From Bacillota bacterium (GTDB taxonomy: Bacteria; Bacillota; Clostridia; Christensenellales; SZUA-584): 64,000 bases of DNA. The notes under the pieces are model-generated. The model saw only the letters and a list, made by a program, of their open reading frames with translations. It ran no database searches and was not told where the DNA came from. The position numbers were made by a program, and so were the translations under genes. Location of the stretch: NCBI GenBank assembly GCA_023415795.1, contig JAEZJG010000015.1:1-64000 (forward strand). Direction: 5' to 3'. Positions 44,373 to 52,406 of the stretch are shown here, piece after piece; the stretch's first letter is position 1, and every line of letters starts with the position of its first letter.

Positions 44373-46601
44373 ATGGCAACAATGAAGGACGTCGCAAGAC
44401 TGGCGGGCGTGTCGCACGGCACGGTTTCCAATGTGCTGAACGGTTCCAAATCGGTCAGCAGCGACAAGATAAAGCGCGTGGAGCAGGCGGTGGCAGAGCT
44501 GGGTTATAAACCCAACGCGCTGGCGCGAAATCTCAAGACCAACAGGACGGGACGCATCGAGGTGGTACTGCCGGACATTTCCAGTGCGGCATACGCCAGA
44601 ATATTTGAAGAGATAGAACGCTACGCGGCGGCGGAAGGCTATGAAGCGTATCTGCGCGTGTGCGCGGATGTGCCGGGGCGCGAATGCGATATATTGGAGC
44701 GGGCGGAGATGATGGGCACGGACGGCGTGATTTTGCTCACGTGTCAGCCGGGCAACACGGAGTTCTTCAACAAGCTGATGGACGGCGGGCTGCCCATCGT
44801 ATTTATACACCGCAAGGTGCAGGGCTATCGCATGAACAATGTGAACATGGATGTACGCGGCGGTGTGACGGCGCACATGACGGAGCAGATTGAGGCGGGC
44901 TGCCATCGCATAGCCATTGTGGCGGGGCCGCAGGAATATAGCTTTGATCTGGAGTGCGTGGACGCGTATTTTCATGCCATGCAGCGTGCCCGCAAGAATG
45001 TGGACGCGCGGTATGTGGAGACGGTGAACAGCAATAAGGAAAGCGCGATGCGTGCCGCCATCCGTCTGATGGAGTTGGAGAACCCGCCGCAGCTGATATA
45101 CACCACGGATCGGGTGCTGGGAGAGGGCGTGGCGTGTGCGCTGAACATAGCAGCGAAGCCGCGCGGTGTAAAGACGCGGCTGATCACGCTGGACGCTGAG
45201 GAGTGGACAAAGGTAAAGAGCGACAAGGAGCCGATACTGCCGCTGCCCTACGCCCAGATGGCGATGGAAGCCTTCAATATGCTGGACGAGATTGTTAGCA
45301 GCGGGGATGCGCGCGGCGGACGCAGCATCTCGGTGCCCTGCACGAAGCGGCACGGCCTGGCGGCGGCGCGCTGCCATGACATCGGCGCGTACCGCAAGAT
45401 CAAGATACTGACGCAGGAATCGCCGTCCAGCCATACCATCAAGTCTCTCGCGGCGGACTTCAAGCGCAGCACCGGCATCGATTTTGAGTTGCGGCAGGTG
45501 CCGTACAATCAGATGCTCAAGGAGCTTGTTTCCGGCGTGCCCACGGGCGAATACGATGTTTTCGCGATGGACCTTCCGTGGATGAAGGAGCTGATACTGG
45601 GCGGCTATGTGCAGGATCTGACGGAGTTTTACCCGGATCACCGGGCGCTCTCAGACATGTTTTCGGAGGATGTGCTGCGCGAGCACTGCTTCTTTGGCGA
45701 CAGGCTGTTTGCGCTGCCGTTCAGCTACACGGTGCAGCTGTTTTACTATAGAAAGGATCTTTTTGAACAAATCAAAAACAAGCGGCTGTTTTATGAACGT
45801 TACAAAAAGGAGCTGAAGGTGCCCACAACGTGGGAGGAATACAAATGCGTCGCCAAATTCTTTACCCGCAAATACAATCTGGAATCGGAAACGCTGTACG
45901 GCACGACGCTGGGCGCGATGAACGCGTCGGGCGCAGTCTGCGAATTTCTGCCGCGCCTGTGGGCTGCGGGCGGCAACGTGTTTGAGAACGGCAAGGCGGT
46001 GATCGACAGCGACGCGGGCGTGCGGGCGCTGACGGACTATATTGAATGCTTCAGCTACGCGCACCCGGAATCGCCTGCGCATTGGTGGGACGAGCAGGTG
46101 GAGATATTCGCGCGGGGCGATGCGGCGATGATGACAATGTATACCGACCATGCCACGCCGCTGGAGGACAGAAGCATATCCAATGTGGTGGGCAAGGTGG
46201 GCTACGGGCTGCTGCCGGGGCAGGTAAGCGTACTGGGCGGCTGGTCTATCTGCATCAGCGCCGGTTCGGATAAAAAGAGCGACGCTTTCGAGTTTTTGAA
46301 ATGGACCGCATCAGAATCATTGACGATCCCCAACGCCATGCTGGGCCGCATTGTGCCGTATCGCTCGGTGTTTGAAAGCAGCGAAATGCACAACCTTTAT
46401 CCGTGGTACAGGATGCTGCCGGACGCTTTTGCGTGCACAAAACGGCGCGCCATTCCGCGCAACGCCAAGGGCGAGGGCGTATCTGAAGCCGTTTTTGAGC
46501 AGATCATCGGTGACGCGGTGCATGCGGCGCTGGGCAGAACTATGTCGCCCAAGGAGGCTCTTCGGATGGCGGCCAAGAAATTGAGCGATGCTATAAAATG
46601 A
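44373..46601 (+). CDS. LacI-type regulator fused to an extracellular-type solute-binding domain
   Basis: A 742-residue fusion. Residues 1-56 are a LacI helix-turn-helix with hinge (MKDVARLAGVSHGTVSNVLNG; NALARNLKT). Residues about 60-335 form the usual periplasmic-binding-like sensor of LacI proteins. Residues about 344-742 are a second, different binding fold resembling family 1 ABC solute-binding proteins (TIKSLAADFKRSTGIDFEL; VPTTWEEY; GDAAMMTMYTD; GKVGYGLLPG; DAFEFLKW). There is no signal peptide or lipobox, so the domain works in the cytoplasm. It is placed between the two arms of the sugar locus and probably controls both. Two ligand pockets on one repressor would allow integration of two sugar signals. 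The frame is continuous, with no stop at the join. Confidence 0.88.
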   Translation: MATMKDVARLAGVSHGTVSNVLNGSKSVSSDKIKRVEQAVAELGYKPNALARNLKTNRTGRIEVVLPDISSAAYARIFEEIERYAAAEGYEAYLRVCADVPGRECDILERAEMMGTDGVILLTCQPGNTEFFNKLMDGGLPIVFIHRKVQGYRMNNVNMDVRGGVTAHMTEQIEAGCHRIAIVAGPQEYSFDLECVDAYFHAMQRARKNVDARYVETVNSNKESAMRAAIRLMELENPPQLIYTTDRVLGEGVACALNIAAKPRGVKTRLITLDAEEWTKVKSDKEPILPLPYAQMAMEAFNMLDEIVSSGDARGGRSISVPCTKRHGLAAARCHDIGAYRKIKILTQESPSSHTIKSLAADFKRSTGIDFELRQVPYNQMLKELVSGVPTGEYDVFAMDLPWMKELILGGYVQDLTEFYPDHRALSDMFSEDVLREHCFFGDRLFALPFSYTVQLFYYRKDLFEQIKNKRLFYERYKKELKVPTTWEEYKCVAKFFTRKYNLESETLYGTTLGAMNASGAVCEFLPRLWAAGGNVFENGKAVIDSDAGVRALTDYIECFSYAHPESPAHWWDEQVEIFARGDAAMMTMYTDHATPLEDRSISNVVGKVGYGLLPGQVSVLGGWSICISAGSDKKSDAFEFLKWTASESLTIPNAMLGRIVPYRSVFESSEMHNLYPWYRMLPDAFACTKRRAIPRNAKGEGVSEAVFEQIIGDAVHAALGRTMSPKEALRMAAKKLSDAIK

Positions 46602-46615
46602 CTTGATTTTATATA

Positions 46616-46644
46616 TTGACACGTTCAAAAAAATAAACTATGAT
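46616..46644 (+). promoter_or_regulatory. Near-consensus sigma-A promoter downstream of the regulator
   Basis: TTGACA at 46616-46621 and TATGAT at 46639-46644 with 17-bp spacing. Transcription would begin near 46651, which is inside the base of the terminator hairpin at 46648-46674. Confidence 0.75.
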
Positions 46645-46647
46645 ACT

Positions 46648-46681
46648 GGCATGAAGATAAAACGGCTTCATGCCTTTTTTT
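46648..46681 (+). terminator. Perfect 9-bp terminator hairpin between regulator and catabolic operon
   Basis: GGCATGAAG (46648-46656), nine-base loop, CTTCATGCC (46666-46674), then seven T. It can end transcription of the regulator gene. It starts at the predicted +1 of the promoter just before it, so it would also stop RNA from that promoter. A second small hairpin, TGCTTG-CTTT-CAAGCA, follows at about 46717-46732. Confidence 0.85.
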
Positions 46682-46800
46682 CTCCAGCCACATCTAAAGA
46701 GTAGAATTGCCTGAAATGCTTGCTTTCAAGCAGGTGATACGCAAATAAAAGGCAGTTGTACTTCGACACAAAGAATCTATTAAACGAAAGAGGGAGACTT

Positions 46801-48042
46801 ATGGATCGTTACAAGGATGTTTTGCTCAGCCCGCTCAAAATCGGTAACAGGGAATGCAAGAACAGGTTTTTCATTCAGGCGATGGAATGCACCGACGCGG
46901 ATGACGACGGCAACCCGACTGGATTAACGGTAGAACGCTACTCGAACCTGTTTAAGGGTGAGGCGGGCATGGTCACGCTGGAAGCCATTACGGTGACGGA
47001 CGAGAGCCGCAGCCGTTTGAACCAGCTGTCCATTATGCCCAGAAACGCCAAGCCGCTTGAGAAATTCGTGGGAGACTTAAAGAAGATCAACCCCGACACG
47101 CTGTTTGTATTCCAGCTGACGCACTCCGGCGAGCTCAGCAACCCTGAGTTTTCGCGCCGCGTAACGGTGAAGCCCCTGCCCGGCTTTGGCGGCGATGTGC
47201 TGTCCGAAGAGGAAGTGGACGAAATCATGGACCGCTTCGTGCTGGCAGCGCGCATCGCGTATGACGCGGGTGCGGACGGCATCGACTTAAAGCTGTGCCA
47301 CGGCTACCTCGGCTCGCAGATACTGCGTCCTTACAACGACCGTCAGTGGAAATACGGCGGCTCATGGGAAAACAGAAGACGCTTTGCGTTCGATCTGTAT
47401 GAGCGCATCAGCAAGGAAATCAACGACAAGAACTTCTTGATCGGTTCCAAAATATCGGCGTGGGAAGGCTTCCCCGGCGGCTTTGGTACGGAAGGCCCCG
47501 ATTCGCCCATCATCGACCTCACAGAGCCGCTGGCTTTGATCCGCGGTCTTGAGGAGCGCGGCGCGCAGTACTTTGTGCAGTCCGGCGGCAGCCCGTCCAT
47601 CACGGTGGCGATCACTCAGGCCGACAAGCACGCGCCTTACTTTGCTTATCTGCACCCCACCTGGGCTAAGGAGTTCAAGAAAGCTGCCAAGTCTGCGGCG
47701 ATCATCGGCTCGAACTACTCGGTGTTCAGAAACGGCAAAAACGGCTGCCTCGCCACAGAGCAGGAAAAGAACTCGATGTTCTTCTACGGCTCCAAGTTCA
47801 TCGAAGAGGGCAAGGTGGATATGGTGGCTCTCGGACGGCAGTCTTACGCTGATCCGCTGCTGCCGCTCAAGCTGCGTGAAGGCCGCGCGAACGAGATCAA
47901 ATGGTGCACCATCTGCGACAACTGCTTAGAGCTGCTGATCCGTCAGCGCGAGATCGGCTGCTGCACGTACAACAAGCACTACACAGATGTGCTTGTGAAG
48001 ACCAGAAAAGAGCTTGGACCCCTGCGTACAATGCATACGTGA
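46801..48042 (+). CDS. Old-yellow-enzyme family FMN oxidoreductase with iron-sulfur motif
   Basis: A 413-residue protein. The TIM-barrel flavin domain of the NADH:flavin oxidoreductase family covers about residues 1-360 (start LLSPLKIGNRECKNRFF; barrel with DGIDLKLCHGYLGSQ and LRPYNDRQWKYGGSWENRRRF). After it comes a cysteine cluster Cys369, Cys372, Cys375 and Cys387/388, resembling the 4Fe-4S site of the 2,4-dienoyl-CoA reductase/trimethylamine dehydrogenase group, but the FAD/NAD domains of those enzymes are absent. It therefore needs an external electron partner. The start at 46801 has AGAGGGAG upstream. As first gene of the plus arm it suggests that reduction or dehydrogenation is an early step. 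Confidence 0.85.
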   Translation: MDRYKDVLLSPLKIGNRECKNRFFIQAMECTDADDDGNPTGLTVERYSNLFKGEAGMVTLEAITVTDESRSRLNQLSIMPRNAKPLEKFVGDLKKINPDTLFVFQLTHSGELSNPEFSRRVTVKPLPGFGGDVLSEEEVDEIMDRFVLAARIAYDAGADGIDLKLCHGYLGSQILRPYNDRQWKYGGSWENRRRFAFDLYERISKEINDKNFLIGSKISAWEGFPGGFGTEGPDSPIIDLTEPLALIRGLEERGAQYFVQSGGSPSITVAITQADKHAPYFAYLHPTWAKEFKKAAKSAAIIGSNYSVFRNGKNGCLATEQEKNSMFFYGSKFIEEGKVDMVALGRQSYADPLLPLKLREGRANEIKWCTICDNCLELLIRQREIGCCTYNKHYTDVLVKTRKELGPLRTMHT

Positions 48043-48077
48043 TTATATTAATGTAGCAAAGAGGAGGAAGCACGATA

Positions 48078-49061
48078 ATGAAATTAGGTTTTTTTGCGGC
48101 GAACTATGCGCACCTGTCGCTTGAAGAAGTCGCCAAAATCATGGTTCAATATGGCTATGAGATGATGGAAGTGCCCGCATACAGCGGCTGCGAACAGCTG
48201 AACTGCGACGAGATGCTAAAGCCCGGCAAGGCCGCTGAGCTTAGAAAAACGCTGGCGAGCTACGGCATTGAGATTTCCGGTCTGTCTAACCACGCCGATT
48301 CTCTGCTGATATTGGGACCGCACACCGAGGACACCGACAAGCTGTGCCCCGGCACCAAGGCAGACAAGGTGAAGTATGGTATCGATAACCTGCTGAAGAC
48401 GGCTCAGGCAGCGAACGCGCTGGAAGTGCCCGTCGTCAACGGCTTCACGGGCGTCACCAACTGGGGTCGTTACTTCCCGTTCCCGAGCGCGGACGGCTGG
48501 GACAAGATGGAGCAGGAGTTTGCGGAAGTGTTTGCGCCCATCATGGACCGCTTCAAGGAATACGGCGTGAAATTTGCCGTTGAGCCGCATCCCAACAACA
48601 TGATCTACGACATTCACACGGCGAAGCGCGCGATTGAGCTGCTGGACGGACATCCGAACTTCGGCTTCAACCTCGACCCCGCGAACCTGATTTACCTCGG
48701 ACTCAAGGTCGAGAACTTCATCGATGAGCTGGGCAGCCGCATTTTCCACGTACACGCCAAGGACGGCGAAATCGTGGAGCATAACATACAGCGCGGCGGC
48801 ATACTGATGCAGGGCGACTGGCAGCGCATTGACCGCGCCTTCCGCTTCCGTATACCCGGCTGGGGCAGCGTGCCGTGGAAGAAGGTTATCACCGAGCTCG
48901 CGATGGTGGGCTACGACTATGTGCTGAGCTATGAGCACGAGGATGTGACGATGAGCGTGGGCGACGGTGTGGAGAAGGTTGCGCCGTACCTCAAGCCGCT
49001 GATCATCAAGGCGCCGTACGAAGGCCGCCGCGACAAGATATTCAACAATCCGAGAGACTGA
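48078..49061 (+). CDS. Sugar phosphate isomerase/epimerase family protein (TIM barrel)
   Basis: A 327-residue AP-endonuclease-2-type barrel. Metal-binding residues are seen in KFAVEPHPNN, NFGFNLDPANLIY, IFHVHAKDGEI and DYVLSYEHED. The extended loop after HAKD (residues about 240-275, with RIPGWGSVPW) is characteristic of a subgroup of unassigned sugar epimerases. It is preceded by GAGGAGG and lies 35 bp after the flavoenzyme gene. It probably isomerises or epimerises a keto-sugar produced by the dehydrogenases of the locus. Confidence 0.82.
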   Translation: MKLGFFAANYAHLSLEEVAKIMVQYGYEMMEVPAYSGCEQLNCDEMLKPGKAAELRKTLASYGIEISGLSNHADSLLILGPHTEDTDKLCPGTKADKVKYGIDNLLKTAQAANALEVPVVNGFTGVTNWGRYFPFPSADGWDKMEQEFAEVFAPIMDRFKEYGVKFAVEPHPNNMIYDIHTAKRAIELLDGHPNFGFNLDPANLIYLGLKVENFIDELGSRIFHVHAKDGEIVEHNIQRGGILMQGDWQRIDRAFRFRIPGWGSVPWKKVITELAMVGYDYVLSYEHEDVTMSVGDGVEKVAPYLKPLIIKAPYEGRRDKIFNNPRD

Positions 49062-49095
49062 TTGCTACATTAATATTATACAGGGAGGTTAAGTT

Positions 49096-50154
49096 ATGGC
49101 TGGAATGATGAAAGCTCAGGTTGTAAAAGCGCCTTATCAGATGGAATATACGGACGTTCCGATCCCTGAGATCAATGACGACGAAGTGCTCATTAAGGTT
49201 AAGGTCTGCGGCATCTGCGGATCTGACTGGAGCATCTATACCGGTAAGTACGCGGCTGACAAGCTGCCCATGGTGACCGGACACGAGTTCTGGGGCGAAG
49301 TGGCGAAGGTAGGCAAAAACGCCAAGGGCCTGAAGGTGGGCGACCGCGTTGCGCCGGACATCTGCCTGACCTGCGGCACCTGCTATTTCTGCCGCCGCGG
49401 CGACGGACTTCTATGCGAGACGTTCACGCAGCTGGGCATTCACACGGACGGCGGCTTTGCGGAATACGTGAAGGCTCCGTGGAAGAACTGCTACGTGCTG
49501 CCCGATGATATGGACGATTATACCGCCGCGTTTGTGGAGCCGCTGACCGCGGTGATTCACGCTGCTGAGCGTATGGACGCCAAGCTGGGCTCTTCCGTGG
49601 CGGTTATCGGCTGCGGCCTGGGCATACTGCACGGCGCGCTGGCGAAGGCGCGTGCTTGCGCTCCCGTTATCGTGATCGGCGATGATCCGGCGCGTTTGGC
49701 AACGGCGAAGAAGATGGGCGCGGATGTGACCATCAACATCAAGGAAACACCCGATGTGGTGGCGGAAGTGAAGCGTATCACGGGCGGCGTTGGCGTGGAT
49801 TACGTCATCGAAGCGGTGGGCTCTACAGCCACCTACGAGCAGGCGTTCCAGATGCTGCGCCGCGGCGGCAAGGTGGAAGCGTTCGGTATCGCGGCGCAGG
49901 GTCAGAAGGCCGCGCTGGAGCCGTACGAATTCGTGCTGGGCGAGAAGAAGGTAAGCGGCTCGTGCGCGGGTATCGGCAACAACTGGGGCGATGCCATCAC
50001 GCTGCTCAAGTACGGCATCATTGATCCCAAGCCCATGTTCTCGATGGCGGTGCCGCTGGCTGAGCTGGAGACAGCGCTCAAAGAGATCAGAGAGCAGAAC
50101 AGCCTTGTGAAGGTGTTTGTCTGCCCCGAACTGACGGAGCGCGTGTACTTCTAA
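49096..50154 (+). CDS. Zinc-dependent medium-chain dehydrogenase (sorbitol/threonine dehydrogenase-like)
   Basis: A 352-residue MDR enzyme. Catalytic zinc ligands: Cys38/Cys41 region (VCGICGSD), His63-Glu64 (TGHEFWG) and Glu in FVEPL. Structural zinc: Cys93, Cys96, Cys99 and Cys107. The Rossmann motif is IGCGLG, the usual GxGxxG with a changed spacing residue. It would oxidise a secondary hydroxyl of a polyol or sugar with NAD(P). GGGAGG is 8 bp before ATG 49096. It ends the first block of the plus arm; a GGGAGAC/GTCTCCC hairpin at 50169-50199 and a repeat cluster follow. Confidence 0.88.
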   Translation: MAGMMKAQVVKAPYQMEYTDVPIPEINDDEVLIKVKVCGICGSDWSIYTGKYAADKLPMVTGHEFWGEVAKVGKNAKGLKVGDRVAPDICLTCGTCYFCRRGDGLLCETFTQLGIHTDGGFAEYVKAPWKNCYVLPDDMDDYTAAFVEPLTAVIHAAERMDAKLGSSVAVIGCGLGILHGALAKARACAPVIVIGDDPARLATAKKMGADVTINIKETPDVVAEVKRITGGVGVDYVIEAVGSTATYEQAFQMLRRGGKVEAFGIAAQGQKAALEPYEFVLGEKKVSGSCAGIGNNWGDAITLLKYGIIDPKPMFSMAVPLAELETALKEIREQNSLVKVFVCPELTERVYF

Positions 50155-50168
50155 ACGGAAGAACTGAC

Positions 50169-50199
50169 GGGAGACTGCTCTGTTAAAGGGTGGTCTCCC
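50169..50199 (+). terminator. Possible terminator hairpin without T-run
   Basis: GGGAGAC and GTCTCCC form a perfect 7-bp stem 15 bp after the dehydrogenase stop. No T-tract follows, so termination is uncertain. Confidence 0.35.
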
Positions 50200-50246
50200 T
50201 ATGTCGTTATACCGATGCTGCCGGATTTGGACAGTGGAAACGCCGG

Positions 50247-50812
50247 GTGGATGCTTCGCTTTGCTCTGCATGACAGGGTGCGGAGGGCGTGCTTCCCCGT
50301 CGCTCCCAACAAAACATCGGTCATTCCGAACGCAGTGAGGAATCCCCTGTAAGAGCGCGATGCGCTTGGTGCATGGGGTGAAGGTCTTGGACAGTGGTGA
50401 CTCCGGGGGATGATTCGCTTCGCTCTGCATGACAGGGTGGAGAGGGAGGAATCGCTTGACGGGGCATGGCTTTGGGCGGCGGAAACGCCGGGGGATGCTT
50501 CGCTTCGCTCTGCATGACAGGATACCACAGACGCGCTGTCATTCCGAACGCAGTGAGGAATCCCCTGTAAGAGCGCGATGTGCTTGGTGCATGGGGTGAA
50601 GGTCTTGGACAGTGGTGACTCCGGGGGATGCTTCGCTTCGCTCTGCATGACAGGGTGGAGAGGGAGGAATCGCTTGACGAGACGCGGCTTTGGGACAGTG
50701 GAAGCGCCGGGGGATGCTTCGCTTCGCTCTGCATGATAGGGTGGAGAGGGAGGAATCGCTTGAAGGGGCGTGGCTTTGGGCGGCGGAAACGCCGGGGGAT
50801 GCTTCGCTTTGC
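50247..50812 (-). repeat. Palindromic intergenic repeat cluster, inverted orientation, inside the sugar locus
   Basis: Same family as at 1-375 but on the other strand. Full units: 50319-50434 and 50537-50652 (116 bp each, with near-identical loops including AAGAGCGCGATG and GGTGAAGGTCTTGGAC). Extra left arms: 50247-50275, 50491-50519, 50710-50738 and a truncated one at 50795-50812. The accessory block GGGCGTGCTTCC lies at about 50285. The array separates the first three genes of the plus arm from the PfkB gene. No gene was seen here; the open frames are repeat translations. Confidence 0.85.
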
Positions 50813-50865
50813 GGAAACTTGGCGGCTGGGCCTGAGGCGTACCATAAATATTATAGAGGTAACAG

Positions 50866-51807
50866 ATGATACTGACGGTCACTTTGAATCCGGCGATGGA
50901 CAGGCTGATGTTCGTTGACGGGTTTACGTTTAATGTAACGAACAGAATATACCGCAGGGAGAACTGCGTGGGCGGCAAGGGTACGCATGTGTCCGCCAAC
51001 CTCGCATGCCTTGAGGAAAACAGCATCGCGACAGGGATTGCGATGGGACCGACCGGACGGCAGATCATAGAGAGCCTGCAAAGCCTTGGCGTGGAATGCG
51101 ACTTCGTGTTCTCGGAGCAGGGCGATTCGCGCACGAATTACGTGCTGCTGGATGGTCAATCGAGCACGCTGATTTGTGAAAAGGGCCCGGAGATACCCGA
51201 AGGTGTCATGGACGCATTCGCGGCGAAGTACGATGCGCTGACGGATAACGCGGAATATGTGATTATATCGGGAGATGCGTCCAACTTCGCTTTCGGCGAA
51301 GGCTTCTCGCTGCAGGACAGGATGCTGGAGGTTGCCCGGGAAAAGGGCGTGCGCGTGGTGCTGGACAGCGCGGGCGCGTCGCTGAAGTCGGGCGTGAAGA
51401 AAGCGCCTTACCTGATTAAGCCCAACGCGGAGGAGCTGGCCGAGCTGACGGGTATGCCCACGGACAACGACGCTCAGATCATGGCGGCGATAGAGAGCCT
51501 GGACGAGTACGGCGTTGAAATCGTTGCGGTGTCGATGGGAAGCCGCGGAAGTATCGTCAAGTATGGCGGCGAATACTTCCGCGCGGGCATCGCAACCGTG
51601 GAGGCGCAAAACACCGTGGGCTGCGGCGACGCTTATCTGAGCGGGCTTGTGTACGCGATCAAGCACGGCTTTGAAGCCGAGCCGGCCTTGGCGCTGGCGG
51701 CGGCATGCGGCGGCGCGGCGGCGATGAGCCCGCTGTCTGTGGGCTTCCACAGGGAAACGGCGCTGTCGCTGAGAGACAAAATACAAATAACGAAACTGGA
51801 GAAATGA
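50866..51807 (+). CDS. PfkB-family hexose-phosphate kinase (1-phosphofructokinase/tagatose-6-phosphate kinase-like)
   Basis: A 313-residue ribokinase-fold kinase of the 1-phosphofructokinase subfamily. It begins MILTVTLNPAMDR, the usual opening of FruK/LacC, has the GGKGTHVS glycine loop near 37-44, and PNAEELAELTG. The C-terminal anion-hole motif, usually GAGD, reads GCGD, with the catalytic Asp kept. It would phosphorylate a ketose phosphate such as fructose-1-phosphate or tagatose-6-phosphate to a bisphosphate for aldolase cleavage. It overlaps nothing, and the aldolase gene starts 2 bp after its stop. Confidence 0.88.
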   Translation: MILTVTLNPAMDRLMFVDGFTFNVTNRIYRRENCVGGKGTHVSANLACLEENSIATGIAMGPTGRQIIESLQSLGVECDFVFSEQGDSRTNYVLLDGQSSTLICEKGPEIPEGVMDAFAAKYDALTDNAEYVIISGDASNFAFGEGFSLQDRMLEVAREKGVRVVLDSAGASLKSGVKKAPYLIKPNAEELAELTGMPTDNDAQIMAAIESLDEYGVEIVAVSMGSRGSIVKYGGEYFRAGIATVEAQNTVGCGDAYLSGLVYAIKHGFEAEPALALAAACGGAAAMSPLSVGFHRETALSLRDKIQITKLEK

Positions 51808-51808
51808 C

Positions 51809-52405
51809 ATGCAATACATGGAAGAACGTAAGAAGATGCTGCAGATCGTGAGCGACCTTTGGGAACGCCGTTTGACCAACGCCGCAGGCGGAAACTGCGC
51901 GATGCGCGTGGACGACAACCGCGTGCTGGTATCGCCGTCGATGATGAGCGAGCACAAGCACTGCCGCATCGGCATCGAAGAGCCGCTGTTGATCGACTAC
52001 GACTGCAATATACTTGAAGGCACGGGCAAGTTTTCCCGCGAGGGACGCATGCACGCGCTGATACTGAAGAACATTCCTGAGGTGGGCGGCGTGATTCATG
52101 CCCATCCGTTCTATACGATGGTGTATGTGGCAGCATGCAAGCCCATTCCGCAGGTGACGGAAGCCACGCTCAAGATGGGCGAGACGGGCCTCATCCATCA
52201 GGCGAAGGCTTACAGCATGGAGCTGGCTGAGAACGCGTACGAGTATTTCATGCCCAAGCGCGAGCAGCTGAAAATAACGGGACTATGCGGTCTGCTGCCG
52301 TATCACGGCACGGTGGCTGTCGGCAAGCACATCGAGCAGGCGTTTTCTGTCGTGGAGCGCGTGGAAGGCGATGCAGTCTGCAATCTGTTGGGGAAACTGA
52401 TTTGA
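51809..52405 (+). CDS. Class II aldolase/adducin family protein (fuculose/rhamnulose phosphate aldolase-like)
   Basis: A 198-residue zinc aldolase-type protein. Family marks are TNAAGGNCAMRV near the N-terminus, SREGRMHALI (Glu as acid/base), HAHPF with two zinc-binding histidines, and a third His probably in LPYHGTV. Fuculose-1-phosphate aldolase and its relatives split a ketose-1-phosphate into DHAP and an aldehyde. TGGAG lies 7 bp before the chosen ATG. It sits tightly between the PfkB and rhamnulokinase-type genes, which supports a ketose-1-phosphate substrate. Confidence 0.85.
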   Translation: MQYMEERKKMLQIVSDLWERRLTNAAGGNCAMRVDDNRVLVSPSMMSEHKHCRIGIEEPLLIDYDCNILEGTGKFSREGRMHALILKNIPEVGGVIHAHPFYTMVYVAACKPIPQVTEATLKMGETGLIHQAKAYSMELAENAYEYFMPKREQLKITGLCGLLPYHGTVAVGKHIEQAFSVVERVEGDAVCNLLGKLI

Positions 52406-52406
52406 C

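Noticed and set aside
50199..51134. Open frames across the repeat clusters (also 49411-50430, 2401-3169, 61709-62622)
   Set aside because: They translate the palindromic repeats (peptides such as FGMT, NAVRNPP, ERSEESP) and change frame with repeat copies; no conserved protein is visible.
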